A stretch of 64,000 nucleotides of DNA from contig JAUNUK010000004.1 in assembly GCA_030538185.1 (NCBI GenBank), positions 1-64,000 on the forward strand, written 5' to 3'. Positions 53,928 through 63,303 of the stretch are shown in pieces. Below the pieces are notes generated by a model. That model had not been told where the DNA came from. It was given only the letters and a program-made list of their open reading frames with translations, and ran no database searches. Each line of letters begins with the position of its first letter. The stretch's first letter is position 1. Origin of the DNA: Actinomycetaceae bacterium (GTDB lineage Bacteria > Actinomycetota > Actinomycetes > Actinomycetales > Actinomycetaceae). The translations under genes and the position numbers were made by a program.

Positions 53928-56900
53928 TTATCCTTCCCTGTCTTCCTTCCTGCCCCGCAGCGAGGCGAACAGGCCGCCAGCCAGGAGCAAACCCGCCGCG
54001 ATAACGACCAGCCACGCGGCTTGCGAGCCAGACTGCGCCAAATCCTTGGCGTTCTTGGCACCGGCGACTAAAGGCTTGCGCCCGGGGACAGTGGTCCCGT
54101 AGACCAATTCAGCGGGTTGCTGAGCTGCCGAAGCCCCAGGCCCGGGCACATTTGGCGCCGCGACAACAACCCCAGCCACGGGCGGAGTCGCACTCGGCGC
54201 AGGCGCCGGCGAAGCGCTAGGGGCAGGCACCACAGTTATGTAGCCAGACCCACCGGTCCCACCATAACTACCTGACCCATACCCGCCAGACCCGCCAGAC
54301 CCCGGTCCAGTAGGAACAACAGGCACAGCCCCCTTGATCCTAAAAGGCGCAGGGGTGTCGAAAGACGAACCGTCGTTCATCAGCACCCGAACCGTCGCGG
54401 TATGAGCTCCAGCCCGCTGCACACCTGGCACGACGCTGCGGAAGTAGCCAACCGAGTCCAACTCGGCCGCATGCTGTGCACCTTCGTGAAGAACCGAAAC
54501 GGATTTGACCATGCCAGAGGCCTCGCCCATCAATGCGGCAGAGATCTTTGTCGGGTCATGGATAACGATGCAGCGGTCATTGGCGGCATCCGCGTAACTC
54601 CACAGGGGCGCCCCGGGAGCACACGAGGATTCGACCGTGATAGAAAAGGCGCGGACCTGCACGTTCGAGGCTGCAATCTTCTTCAAGGACGACAGCTGTG
54701 GGTGACTACTTCCTCCATCAGTCAAGATGAAGACCAGGTTTTGCCCTTCCATACCCTTGAGCTTCTCAATCCCCCATGCAACTGCACCTTCGGGGTGTGA
54801 ACTACTCCCACCGGTCTTGACCGAGGCCTCATACAACATGGAAGAGTACTTCGCAGGGTCGCTACCAGCCTCGCCCGGATAGGTCCACCCGTCAGACCCA
54901 GTGCTCATCGGGAAGGCGTACCAACCGCCATCCAACGAGGTCAACGCCATCTTGATCTTGTCTTTCGCACCCGGGATGGTCTGCAGGTACTTATCCAAGG
55001 ACCGCACGGCCTCATCTTGGCAGACGTAGCGGTTGTCATTCACACCGTCGCCATTACAGTCCCCGGTACCCGCGTACATCGACGTGGATTTGTCCACAAG
55101 GATGACGATGTTGATCTTGTCCCCTGTGCTCGACAAGTTCAACAGCCCTTCCACTGGGACGTCGCCCGGGTCCAGCTCTGGGTTGTCCTTTGGGGTAGAG
55201 ATCGCAACCGTAGGCTTACAGTACCGGAAGGCACCCAAGTCACCCTTGAATTCTGCAACGGCCCCAGGCGCAATGGCATAGCCGTCTTGAGCCTTTGCGA
55301 CAGCGGTGTACTCACCCGAACGCGGCCACACGGGCGTGAAAGAGTAGTTCAACCCTTCCGCACCCGGGTCATCCACAGCCCCGAACTTGCCACATTCACT
55401 TATGGGCACCACCAGCGGCCCCACAGGGGTCACAAGTTTCAACACCCGCATACTCCCGAAGGACCCCTTAGTGACCTTGGTGCCATTCGAGACAGGGATC
55501 AACGACACCTCTGGGGTCACGTACTGCCTGTTGGTGTCCTGTTTTGACGCCTTCAAGGTGACCCCAAAACTGCTTGTCGAATTCGGCGCCAAGCTTAGCT
55601 GTTCCCACACCAAGGTATTTCCACGCACGTCAGGAACTTCTTGCCCGCTGCCCACCTTCTGAAATGTGAAGCCCTCAGGCATGACCATACTCAGCTGTTT
55701 TACCTGCCTGGCTTCCTCGTAGTTGTTTGTGACACTCAGGGTGTAGACAACATTTTCTTCCGGCATCAGGTCACGCTTCAATGCCTGTCCCGACACAGTC
55801 ACAGGGTTTGCTTCAATAGTGAACTTGTGTTCTTTCCGCAGCGTCTGCCCGTCAACCTTTTCAATATTGAATTGGACGTCGTGGGTTCCTTGCGGCAGTC
55901 CTTCCACCTGTGCGCGATACGTGTGGCCACTAACATGTTTCAATTCAACTGTTTTCGCGCCAATAATGGCATCAATTTTCACAACCTCGTTGACAGGATT
56001 AGCTTGCAAAGATACCTGCACGTCAGTAAGCACTTTATTGGTTAATATCTTCTGATTGTCCTGAGGGCTGTAACCCCACACATTTACTGTGCAGTCTTTT
56101 TTCTCTCCTAAGTTACCCGCCCACTGGCTTTGCGCATTCGCTTCAAACACATACCCCTTCAAGGGTTTTGCGCTCACGACATACTCCCCAAACCCGGGGG
56201 TGGCGTTTTCTACCGTATATTCCACCCCTTCAGTTTGCGCAGTTTTGATATTGCCGAGGGCGCAGCCTTTAGCCGGTGTGATCGTTGGAGCAACTGGGGT
56301 GACCACCGTGTCCTTAGGTTCGGTGCCACCGCCAGTGCCAGGGTCAGTACCACCGCCAGTGCCAGGGTCAGTGCCACCGCCAGGTGTCGAGCCACCCGTG
56401 TCGGTAAAGGCACCCTGTAGGCGCTCCAGAATATCGGCATAGCGAGCCATTTCAGCAGCACCCGCACGTAATCCCACCACGTCACTGGTGGAGGTCGCTG
56501 TCGTATCACGCACTGCCTGTGTCAGGGAAACAGTTGGAGCTTGATAGGTACCCAGAGTACCGAGTTCCCTTTGCAAGATATCTACGTGCTCATCTGTGAA
56601 GTCGTAATACTGTTTGAATCCTGCGCGGTTTTCATCATCTATTGTCCAGTCGGCAGCGCTTTGGATGGCACCGACCACCGTTTCAGTCACGACAGCGGTT
56701 TCCCCGCTGGGCAGGGTGTCGTGTGCCGGGACTTTTTCCAGCTCTGCAATCAAGGCAGTAGTTTTCTTTACTCTATCTTCCACGGCATCTGCCTGCTTGT
56801 TTATATATTCTGCCCCTGCACGCAGCTGTTTGATCTGGGCCGGAATATTCCCGTCAATTTCTGCCCCTTGGAAACGTTCATAGGCGGTCAGGCCGGCTCT

Positions 56901-57920
56901 GGCATAGGCTGCCTCATCATTTAGGGAGTGCATAGCGGCAGTGTCGATCTCAGACCCATCAAAATACTGAGAGTCTTCGAATACTGGGGCATCAACCGTT
57001 TGATAGTTCTTGTCTGGTGGATCGTTATAAATATCGCGGTAGTGGGCACTTGCTTGACAGCTGAGGCCTTTGATTATCCAGACCCCAATATCGATGATTG
57101 CACCCCAGCCAGCAAACAATGCCATCTTGCTTTCTTCGTCAAGGTTGGCTTTGACGTGGTCTTTGATACTAAATTTGTCGACTTTAGGCTTCCAATCGTC
57201 ACCGATTTTGAGTTTCCGTCTCGCCACGGAGGGCACATCCTTAGCAAGCAGCCCCTCTGCCCAGCTCAACACGTCGTTTATATAGCTTTTGACACCCCCA
57301 CCTTTACCGGCTGTCTTGTAGAAGGACTTAATAAGTGAATAGAACTTAGTCGCGTCACACAGCTTTCCGTACTGATCCATGGGGCCTTTGGCAGCATCCT
57401 TGTACTTCTGCATCTCTGCTTGCGAAATGCTTAGGCGACCGAAGCATGCTTCTTGGGTGCCTTTACATGGATGAATGGTAAAAACAGGGCTTATTGAAGT
57501 TAGCGTCCCTCGATTTTCAGCACGAATCCGCCACTGCCCAACTTTCAAAGGTGCAGCCTCGATGGGAATAGATTCGAGGCCACCGATGCCCGCCTTGATG
57601 TAGTTGCGGGTGCCCCAGGCGGGCTTGGTGCATGGGGTGGCCTTGGCTTCGTCCAGATCGGCCGAGACGATGCAGACCTCACCGCCCCCAAAATCCGCAC
57701 GGCCATGCACGTAGAGATTGCCTTCTGCCCTGATACTGTCGCTAAACCCTTCTTCAGGGGAAGACGGGGTGTTTGACACGCCCGCCAGATTGAAGGTCGC
57801 ATGAGCCGCTGGAACGCGGACAAATGTCAGCCCTGTTAGGGCCACAGCAAATACAAGTAATGGGACCCAAACTCGAAATAGTATCGAGTCCTTTCTTTTC
57901 TTTTCCGCCTCGCCGAACAT
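53928..57920 (-). CDS. Large VWA-domain surface protein with LAQSG-type C-terminus
   Basis: A protein of 1330 residues, ATG 57920 behind AAGGAG. Order: signal peptide (VWVPLLVFAVALTGLTFV), a long N-terminal helical region, a Pro/Gly/Thr linker (PGGGTDPGTGGG repeats), beta-sandwich repeats (one DUF11-like, LMPEENVVYTLSVTNNYEEA), then a von Willebrand A domain with MIDAS DKSTS at about residue 940, a Gly/Ser/Pro linker and a C-terminal LAQSG, membrane helix (AAWLVVIAAGLLLAGGLFA) and basic tail. LAQSG is a near-match to the LAQTG signal in the metal locus. Likely an adhesin or pilus-like surface protein. Confidence 0.82.
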   Translation of the reverse strand: MFGEAEKKRKDSILFRVWVPLLVFAVALTGLTFVRVPAAHATFNLAGVSNTPSSPEEGFSDSIRAEGNLYVHGRADFGGGEVCIVSADLDEAKATPCTKPAWGTRNYIKAGIGGLESIPIEAAPLKVGQWRIRAENRGTLTSISPVFTIHPCKGTQEACFGRLSISQAEMQKYKDAAKGPMDQYGKLCDATKFYSLIKSFYKTAGKGGGVKSYINDVLSWAEGLLAKDVPSVARRKLKIGDDWKPKVDKFSIKDHVKANLDEESKMALFAGWGAIIDIGVWIIKGLSCQASAHYRDIYNDPPDKNYQTVDAPVFEDSQYFDGSEIDTAAMHSLNDEAAYARAGLTAYERFQGAEIDGNIPAQIKQLRAGAEYINKQADAVEDRVKKTTALIAELEKVPAHDTLPSGETAVVTETVVGAIQSAADWTIDDENRAGFKQYYDFTDEHVDILQRELGTLGTYQAPTVSLTQAVRDTTATSTSDVVGLRAGAAEMARYADILERLQGAFTDTGGSTPGGGTDPGTGGGTDPGTGGGTEPKDTVVTPVAPTITPAKGCALGNIKTAQTEGVEYTVENATPGFGEYVVSAKPLKGYVFEANAQSQWAGNLGEKKDCTVNVWGYSPQDNQKILTNKVLTDVQVSLQANPVNEVVKIDAIIGAKTVELKHVSGHTYRAQVEGLPQGTHDVQFNIEKVDGQTLRKEHKFTIEANPVTVSGQALKRDLMPEENVVYTLSVTNNYEEARQVKQLSMVMPEGFTFQKVGSGQEVPDVRGNTLVWEQLSLAPNSTSSFGVTLKASKQDTNRQYVTPEVSLIPVSNGTKVTKGSFGSMRVLKLVTPVGPLVVPISECGKFGAVDDPGAEGLNYSFTPVWPRSGEYTAVAKAQDGYAIAPGAVAEFKGDLGAFRYCKPTVAISTPKDNPELDPGDVPVEGLLNLSSTGDKINIVILVDKSTSMYAGTGDCNGDGVNDNRYVCQDEAVRSLDKYLQTIPGAKDKIKMALTSLDGGWYAFPMSTGSDGWTYPGEAGSDPAKYSSMLYEASVKTGGSSSHPEGAVAWGIEKLKGMEGQNLVFILTDGGSSHPQLSSLKKIAASNVQVRAFSITVESSCAPGAPLWSYADAANDRCIVIHDPTKISAALMGEASGMVKSVSVLHEGAQHAAELDSVGYFRSVVPGVQRAGAHTATVRVLMNDGSSFDTPAPFRIKGAVPVVPTGPGSGGSGGYGSGSYGGTGGSGYITVVPAPSASPAPAPSATPPVAGVVVAAPNVPGPGASAAQQPAELVYGTTVPGRKPLVAGAKNAKDLAQSGSQAAWLVVIAAGLLLAGGLFASLRGRKEDREG

Positions 57921-58084
57921 GCTGCTCCTTCACGATGATCCACCGCAGGAGAGTCTGCGGCACGAGTCTCTATGTCAACAGCCGCAGTGAATCAGGGATA
58001 GGTAAAGTACGGAAAACTGAAAGGTTGCCGGGCGGTAACTGAATGTTAGCTGAATTGCGTAGGCGCCCTATAAGCCCACATGAA

Positions 58085-59149
58085 CTAGGAGAGCGCCGCG
58101 CCTGTCAGTATTTCAAAGGCGTCAAAATACCGTTGTCGGGTTGCGGCCACAATATCGGCAGGCAACGCCGGGGGCTCTTCGCCACTTGCCATATCCCAGC
58201 CGCTGGCCTCTGACTTTAACCAGTCTCGCGCGAACTGCTTATCAAAACTGGGGGTGACCTGCCCTTCCATCCATTCGCTTGCAGGCCAAAAGCGCGAAGA
58301 ATCCGGGGTCAAGACCTCGTCCCCCAAAACCAAAGCCATCTCCACAGGATCTGACATACGTAAGTCCACACCACTAGGCTCCACACTTGTTGCACCCATC
58401 GCACCCGCATCGGCACCTTGCTCCATGCGAGCAAAACCGAACTCGAACTTGGTGTCGGCGACGATGATGCCGCGTGCTCGCGCAATGTCAGCGGCGGCTC
58501 CATAAACACGCAAAGTCGCATCCCGCAAAGCGCCCGCCAGAGGCCACCCGTGACGAGCCGCAACCACATCAATCGACACGTTTTCGTCGTGATCGCCAAG
58601 GTCAGCCTTGATTGCGGGCGTGAATACCGCCTCGGGCAAACGCGATGCCTCAACCAAGCCAGCGGGCAGCGAAACCCCACAGACCTCTCCACCATCGCGG
58701 TATTCCACCAGGCCAGAACCCGTCAGGTACCCGCGCGCCACACATTCGACGGGGATCATGTCCAGGGCGCGGCACACCATGGCACGCCCGGCGACGCACG
58801 CAGGTACCGGCTCGTCCAGGACATGCGTGGCAACCAGGCCCTCATCCGACAACTGGCGAAACCACCACAGCGACAACTGCGTCAACACGACGCCCTTGCC
58901 CGGAATCGGCGAGGATAACACGAAATCAAAAGCAGAAATCCGGTCGGTCGCCACCACCAAAACGCGGTCCGCATCGGCCAGAGACTCGCACCCCTGCGGA
59001 ATGTAGAGCTCCCGCACCTTCCCGTGCTGCACATGGCGCCACCCCGGCACATCAGGAGCATCCACCACGGCCCGATCCAGCGCACCAGCGGGCACAACAT
59101 CAACAGCACAAACAGCATTTCCGAGGGCGTCTACCCAAACATCTGACAC
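58085..59149 (-). CDS. purC: SAICAR synthase
   Basis: A protein of 354 residues, of the long PurC class. It joins aspartate to CAIR. Motifs: HVQHGKVRELYIPQ, VVATDRISAFDFVL, KGVVLTQLSLWWF, ECVARGYLTGSG and, near the C-terminus, VADTKFEFGFA and LTPDSSRFWPA. An N-terminal addition of about 35 residues with the word-encoded ALGN precedes the first motif. GTG at 59149 overlaps the gnd stop by one base, so purC is downstream of gnd in the same transcript. Confidence 0.93.
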   Translation of the reverse strand: MSDVWVDALGNAVCAVDVVPAGALDRAVVDAPDVPGWRHVQHGKVRELYIPQGCESLADADRVLVVATDRISAFDFVLSSPIPGKGVVLTQLSLWWFRQLSDEGLVATHVLDEPVPACVAGRAMVCRALDMIPVECVARGYLTGSGLVEYRDGGEVCGVSLPAGLVEASRLPEAVFTPAIKADLGDHDENVSIDVVAARHGWPLAGALRDATLRVYGAAADIARARGIIVADTKFEFGFARMEQGADAGAMGATSVEPSGVDLRMSDPVEMALVLGDEVLTPDSSRFWPASEWMEGQVTPSFDKQFARDWLKSEASGWDMASGEEPPALPADIVAATRQRYFDAFEILTGAALS

Positions 59150-60618
59150 TAACTCAGCCTGTCTTCCGGTCGTCCTTGCTGCTCCCAGCGCACATGATAA
59201 ACACCGGGCTTATCCACGCGGCGGTAACTGTGCGCCCCAAAGAAATCACGCTGAGCCTGGATCAAAGCAGTCGGTAACCTATGCGTCCGCATGGCATCGA
59301 AATACGACAAGGCCGCAGAAAAAGCAGGCACCGCAATCCCAGTCACCACACCGGCAGCAACAACGCGCCTCCACGCGGCCTCACACCCTCGCAGCGCATC
59401 CGCGAAATAAGAGTCGGTTATCAACAATGCCAATCCCGGCGCACGCTCATAGGCTTCCATGATCCTGTCCAGGAAGCGCGCACGAATGATGCAGCCCGCC
59501 CGCCAAAGACCTGCGACGGCACCCAGGTCAACACTCCACTCATTTTCTGCAGAGGACAAAGCTATCTGGTCAAACCCTTGGGCGTAGGCGATGATTTTGG
59601 AGGCGTACAACGCCTGGCGTACATCCGAAACAAAAGCCGCCCGCGCCTCATCTCCTGTCAGCCCGTTCCACGTATCCACATCCAAGCAAGGCTGGTTAGA
59701 GTCGAAAGCCTCCCAGACGGCTTGGCGTTGCGCCACCTCGCCCGAAATCCCGCGCACAAAGGTCGCTGCCCCAATTACCGACACGGGAGCCGCAGAATCC
59801 AGTGCCAGTTGCACGGTCCACTTGCCGGTCCCCTTCTGCCCGGCCGCGTCGTCAATAACATTGACGAAATCTGCACCCGTTTCGCAGTCCTTATGCGCTA
59901 AGACGGTGGCCGTGATCTCGATCAAGTAGGACTCAAGTTCGCCTCGATTCCACTCTTCAAAGATCCTGGCCAGCTGATCCCCGTCAGCGTCCAAACCGGT
60001 CTTCAACAAGTCGTATGCTTCGGTAATGAGCTGCATGTCGGCGTATTCGATACCGTTGTGTACCGTCTTGACCAGGTGTCCTGCCCCTCCCGGCCCGACA
60101 TGCACACAACACGGTGTCCCATCGGGAGCCTTTGCCGCGATGCTCTCCAGCATCGGCCCTACCCGCGCATATGCCTCATCTGAGCCGCCGGGCATTATTG
60201 ACGGCCCCCACAGGGCACCTTGTTGCCCTCCTGATACGCCAACCCCCATGAAAAAAAGATTTTTTTCGCCGAGGGCGGCTTCGCGTCGGGCCGTGGCACC
60301 AGGATGAGAGTTGCCGCAGTCGATCAGGATGTCTCCGGGCTCTAGCAGCGGCGATAACTCGGCTATCACGGCATCCGTGGCGTCGCCTGCGGTTACCATA
60401 ATGACGATGCAGCGCGGCCTGGAGAGTTTTGCGACGAAATCTTCGGCAGACTTCGCGTAGATGAAATCTGCTTCGGTCGAGTATAGGTTTTTGAAGTTTT
60501 CTTGTAGGTCAGCTGTGTAGTTGTAGACGGCGACGTGATTCTTATTGCGTGCAAAGTTCCGCGCAAGAGAGGCACCCATGACCCCCAAGCCATACACACC
60601 AATATCCGCCAGCGCCAT
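59149..60618 (-). CDS. gnd: 6-phosphogluconate dehydrogenase, decarboxylating
   Basis: A protein of 489 residues from ATG 60618 (GGGG upstream). It makes ribulose-5-phosphate and NADPH in the oxidative pentose phosphate path. Motifs: GLGVMGASLARNFARN (NADP fold), IIDCGNSHPGATARRE-like block, GGQQGALWGPSIMPGG, HNGIEYADMQLI, and the C-terminal FFGAHSYRRVDKPG. It supplies ribose phosphate upstream of PRPP, which fits its pairing with purC. Confidence 0.94.
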   Translation of the reverse strand: MALADIGVYGLGVMGASLARNFARNKNHVAVYNYTADLQENFKNLYSTEADFIYAKSAEDFVAKLSRPRCIVIMVTAGDATDAVIAELSPLLEPGDILIDCGNSHPGATARREAALGEKNLFFMGVGVSGGQQGALWGPSIMPGGSDEAYARVGPMLESIAAKAPDGTPCCVHVGPGGAGHLVKTVHNGIEYADMQLITEAYDLLKTGLDADGDQLARIFEEWNRGELESYLIEITATVLAHKDCETGADFVNVIDDAAGQKGTGKWTVQLALDSAAPVSVIGAATFVRGISGEVAQRQAVWEAFDSNQPCLDVDTWNGLTGDEARAAFVSDVRQALYASKIIAYAQGFDQIALSSAENEWSVDLGAVAGLWRAGCIIRARFLDRIMEAYERAPGLALLITDSYFADALRGCEAAWRRVVAAGVVTGIAVPAFSAALSYFDAMRTHRLPTALIQAQRDFFGAHSYRRVDKPGVYHVRWEQQGRPEDRLS

Positions 60619-60676
60619 TACTAGCATCCCCTTCAGTCAGTAATCAAGAACCTACCGAACAAACACCCAACCTCAA

Positions 60677-60779
60677 CCCCGGGCTCCGCCCACATTCACG
60701 TGGAATAGGTTTTACGTAAAATCGCGCATTACGCAAAACCGCGAGTGAAGCGCCGCGGACAGCTGGGCGCGAAAACTCA
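60677..60779 (+). repeat. Two-hairpin intergenic element, copy 5 of 5 (divergent)
   Basis: Leader CCCCGGGCTCCGCCCACATT, hairpin 1 with stem GGTTTTACGTAA / TTACGCAAAACC (one mismatch) and loop AATCGCGCA, spacer GAGTGAAG, hairpin 2 shortened to GCGCC / GGCGC, and tail GAAAACTC. It shares no stem sequence with copies 1-3 in hairpin 1, yet keeps the pairing and the CGCG loop. It lies just beyond the end of the chemotaxis operon. Confidence 0.75.
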
Positions 60780-61262
60780 GAGAACCAAAATCCCCAGGCG
60801 ACCTTTGCCGTAACCTTCAATGTCCAGGATCGAGTCCCTGCGTTCCACGTAGGACGTGGCAGTCTCGTGGACATCTGGCGGCAGTTTCTCACCGGGTGTG
60901 TACATCAGATAGATCGACAGGTGCGGTGCGCCGGGCTTGTTGAACAATGAGGACAATACATTGAGGACCTCGTAAACATTTTCAATAATGTGGTCCCCGA
61001 TATTGCCTTCGTTGATGGCATCTTGTGCCGCCCCTGGGGGCAGCAACGCCAAGGCGGCGCCCACGTATGCCGCCAAGTCCAGATCCATAACGGCGATCGC
61101 ATACATGCGCTGCAGTCCGTCGACGAACAGGGCAGTACACGCACCGAACTCGGCGTGTGGGTCTATGATCTCGTAGTCCGTTTCAACCTCTACGGTGCGT
61201 CCAAGCAGCCCCTCAAAGACGTCACGGATCTCTTTGGCGGTAGGTAAAGGTGTCTCACTCAT
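60777..61262 (-). CDS. CheX/CheC-like chemotaxis protein
   Basis: A protein of 161 residues. The central segment EGNIGDHIIENVYEVLNVLSSLF has the E-x2-N spacing of CheC/CheX phosphatase helices, though the motif is degenerate. ATG overlaps the stop of the CheY gene before it. It is the last gene of the chemotaxis operon. It could act on CheY-P or be an inactive adaptor. Less certain than the CheX gene at 61.6 kb. Confidence 0.6.
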   Translation of the reverse strand: MSETPLPTAKEIRDVFEGLLGRTVEVETDYEIIDPHAEFGACTALFVDGLQRMYAIAVMDLDLAAYVGAALALLPPGAAQDAINEGNIGDHIIENVYEVLNVLSSLFNKPGAPHLSIYLMYTPGEKLPPDVHETATSYVERRDSILDIEGYGKGRLGILVL

Positions 61263-61621
61263 CCGAAAATCGGCCCCAATGCTTCTTTGAAGGAATCTGC
61301 GTTGAAGGGCTTTGCAATCAGGAAGAGCGCTCCCTCATTTGCTGCGATTTCGCGCATCTGGTCGGAACCTTCTGATGTGACGAAGCCCACGGGGATAGTA
61401 TAGCCCGCTGCGCGTAAATGTTGCAGCATCTCAATCCCGAGCATGTTGGGCATATTCCAGTCGGAAAGCACCAAATCTGGCGCTTGGGCAACAGCGAGAT
61501 CCAATGCCTCCTGCCCATCGGCCGCCTCTAAGATCTCCCAGTCGTCAAACCCAGCCTGACGCAGGGTTCTAATGACGATCTGCCGCATCACCCTTGAGTC
61601 ATCAGCGACAACTACACGCAT
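61259..61621 (-). CDS. cheY: CheY-like response regulator
   Basis: A protein of 120 residues, a single receiver domain: acidic pair DD at 7-8, phosphorylated Asp54 in SDWNMPNM, Thr/Ser in VTSEGS and Lys in IAKPFN. ATG 61621 is one base beyond the CheX stop. It carries the chemotaxis signal to the flagellar motor, or acts as a phosphate sink. Confidence 0.9.
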   Translation of the reverse strand: MRVVVADDSRVMRQIVIRTLRQAGFDDWEILEAADGQEALDLAVAQAPDLVLSDWNMPNMLGIEMLQHLRAAGYTIPVGFVTSEGSDQMREIAANEGALFLIAKPFNADSFKEALGPIFG

Positions 61622-61622
61622 C

Positions 61623-62096
61623 TCAGTCGTTCCCTTCTGTAGACGTTCCAAGACCCCAAATCGAGATTACCAGCAAGGAGCCCTTCCAGTTCATCTGGAT
61701 CTCCCCAAATATAGTATTTCCCTTAACCTCAGGGATATCGTTTTGCACGACCGGCAAAGACAGAGCTCCCGGATTGGGCACCATCGACTTGAGGTTACCC
61801 CCAACAACATTGGCAACCTCGCCGACAGCATCCACCAGATCTTCTTCTTCTACGATCTCTTCTGGATCCATGCCCAGCAGCGCATGGGCCAAGTCATCGG
61901 CAGTGGTCCTCTCGGTCGTCAAGAGCGCGCGTGCCGCGTCCTCGCCTTCCATATCCACCCAGGCATACAGTGGCTGTGCGAAGGGCTCTATTGGACCTTC
62001 CCACAGGCTCAAATGGCCTGGTTCTCCGTCAATCAGTGCTTCGAATATGTCAGCGGTTATCGCAAAGACTTCGTCAGTTAGCGCCTCTGAAATCAT
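61623..62096 (-). CDS. cheX: CheX-family chemotaxis phosphatase
   Basis: A protein of 157 residues. LVDAVGEVANVVGGNLKSMV is the CheX/CheC/FliY catalytic helix (E-x2-N), with the later GEIQMNWKGSLLVISIWG closing the fold. It removes phosphate from CheY-P. The N-terminal part is acidic. ATG overlaps the stop of the upstream CheY gene (ATGA). Confidence 0.82.
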   Translation of the reverse strand: MISEALTDEVFAITADIFEALIDGEPGHLSLWEGPIEPFAQPLYAWVDMEGEDAARALLTTERTTADDLAHALLGMDPEEIVEEEDLVDAVGEVANVVGGNLKSMVPNPGALSLPVVQNDIPEVKGNTIFGEIQMNWKGSLLVISIWGLGTSTEGND

Positions 62097-62479
62097 GATG
62101 TCCCCTCTGGGTTTAGTCCTAGTAGTATCAATTTTTCTTTCAATCCGTCTGGTGTGAATGGTTTAATCAGGTATTCATGAGCTCCTGCAGCCAGGGCTCG
62201 AACAATCTGTGAGTGTTCGGTTTCGGTTGTGACCATCATGAGCGAGATATTGCGCAGATCCCTACGCCCGCGTATGGCGACCACCAGTTCAAGTCCGTTC
62301 ATTACCGGCATATTCCAGTCAATGCACGCCAAAGTTACCGGTCCTGTCTCTGGGTCTGTCAGAAGATCAAAGGCTTCTTTCCCGTCGGCAGCTTCACAGA
62401 TCTCGAAGCCTTGCTTTTTCAGGATTCCGCCAACGATACGGCGCATCGCTTTGGAATCATCTACCACTAACGCCTTCAT
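62093..62479 (-). CDS. cheY: CheY-like response regulator
   Basis: A protein of 128 residues, single receiver domain: DD at 7-8, Asp54 in CIDWNMPVMNG, Thr in VTTE, Lys in LIKPFTPDG. It overlaps cheR (ATGA). Two CheY genes in one operon, each followed by a CheX-like gene, suggest a gene-pair duplication. Confidence 0.92.
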   Translation of the reverse strand: MKALVVDDSKAMRRIVGGILKKQGFEICEAADGKEAFDLLTDPETGPVTLACIDWNMPVMNGLELVVAIRGRRDLRNISLMMVTTETEHSQIVRALAAGAHEYLIKPFTPDGLKEKLILLGLNPEGTS

Positions 62480-63303
62480 CGTTTACCTCCTTGCAGCCGA
62501 TAAACCGCACCCTTCGCAATATCCACTCGTTGCCACACCGGATCCATCCCCATCGTTGTTTCTGCCGCACCTAAAACCAGGAATCCCCCTGGCCGCAGGG
62601 TGCTGGCAACCCGGCGCAACACACCAGCTTTTGTTTGTAGATCGAAGTAAATGAGCACATTCCTGATGAACACAATGTCGTAGGGCCCACCTACGGGTGG
62701 TGGGTCCAGCAAATTGTGTTCCTTAAAGGTGATACTACGGCGCAATTGTGGATTTGCCCTCCACCCGCGTCCATCACGTTCAAAGTAACGCACCAACATC
62801 GGGGCAGGCAGTCCTCGGTTCATTTCAAGCTGGGAGTACACACCTTCGCGCGCCTGGGCTAAAACTACGCGCGATAAATCCGTTGCGGTGACGTTGAAAG
62901 CGGGTGGGTCTGCCATCTCCATCAAACTCATCGCTATCGAATAGGGTTCCTGCCCTGTGGAACAGGCAGCTGACCATATCCGCAAACCGCCAAAGGCTCC
63001 TTGTTTGCGCAGTTCCGGGACAATGACGTCAGTCAAAGCCTTAAACGGCGACGCATCCCTAAACCACGATGTTTCGTTGGTTGTAAGCGCGTCGACAATT
63101 TCGAAATGCTCAAAGCTTTCGGGTTTCTTACGCAACTCACGAATATAGGAGTCCACGGCAATGTCGCCAGTAAACCCTTTTTCGCGCGCCAGTGGAATCA
63201 GTCGGGATTCAACCAGGTATTCCTTGCCGGCAGGGAGTTGAATGGCACTTTTTCGCAGCACCAAATCCGCGACGAACTGAAAAGTGTCGCGCGACAGCGT
63301 CAT
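62476..63303 (-). CDS. cheR: Chemotaxis methyltransferase CheR
   Basis: A protein of 275 residues. It methylates receptor glutamates using S-adenosylmethionine. The N-terminal helical domain is followed by the SAM fold: LRIWSAACSTGQEPYSIAM, ATDLSRVVLAQAREGVY, FIRNVLIYFD and LGAAETTMG. It overlaps the neighbours by four bases on both sides. Confidence 0.94.
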   Translation of the reverse strand: MTLSRDTFQFVADLVLRKSAIQLPAGKEYLVESRLIPLAREKGFTGDIAVDSYIRELRKKPESFEHFEIVDALTTNETSWFRDASPFKALTDVIVPELRKQGAFGGLRIWSAACSTGQEPYSIAMSLMEMADPPAFNVTATDLSRVVLAQAREGVYSQLEMNRGLPAPMLVRYFERDGRGWRANPQLRRSITFKEHNLLDPPPVGGPYDIVFIRNVLIYFDLQTKAGVLRRVASTLRPGGFLVLGAAETTMGMDPVWQRVDIAKGAVYRLQGGKR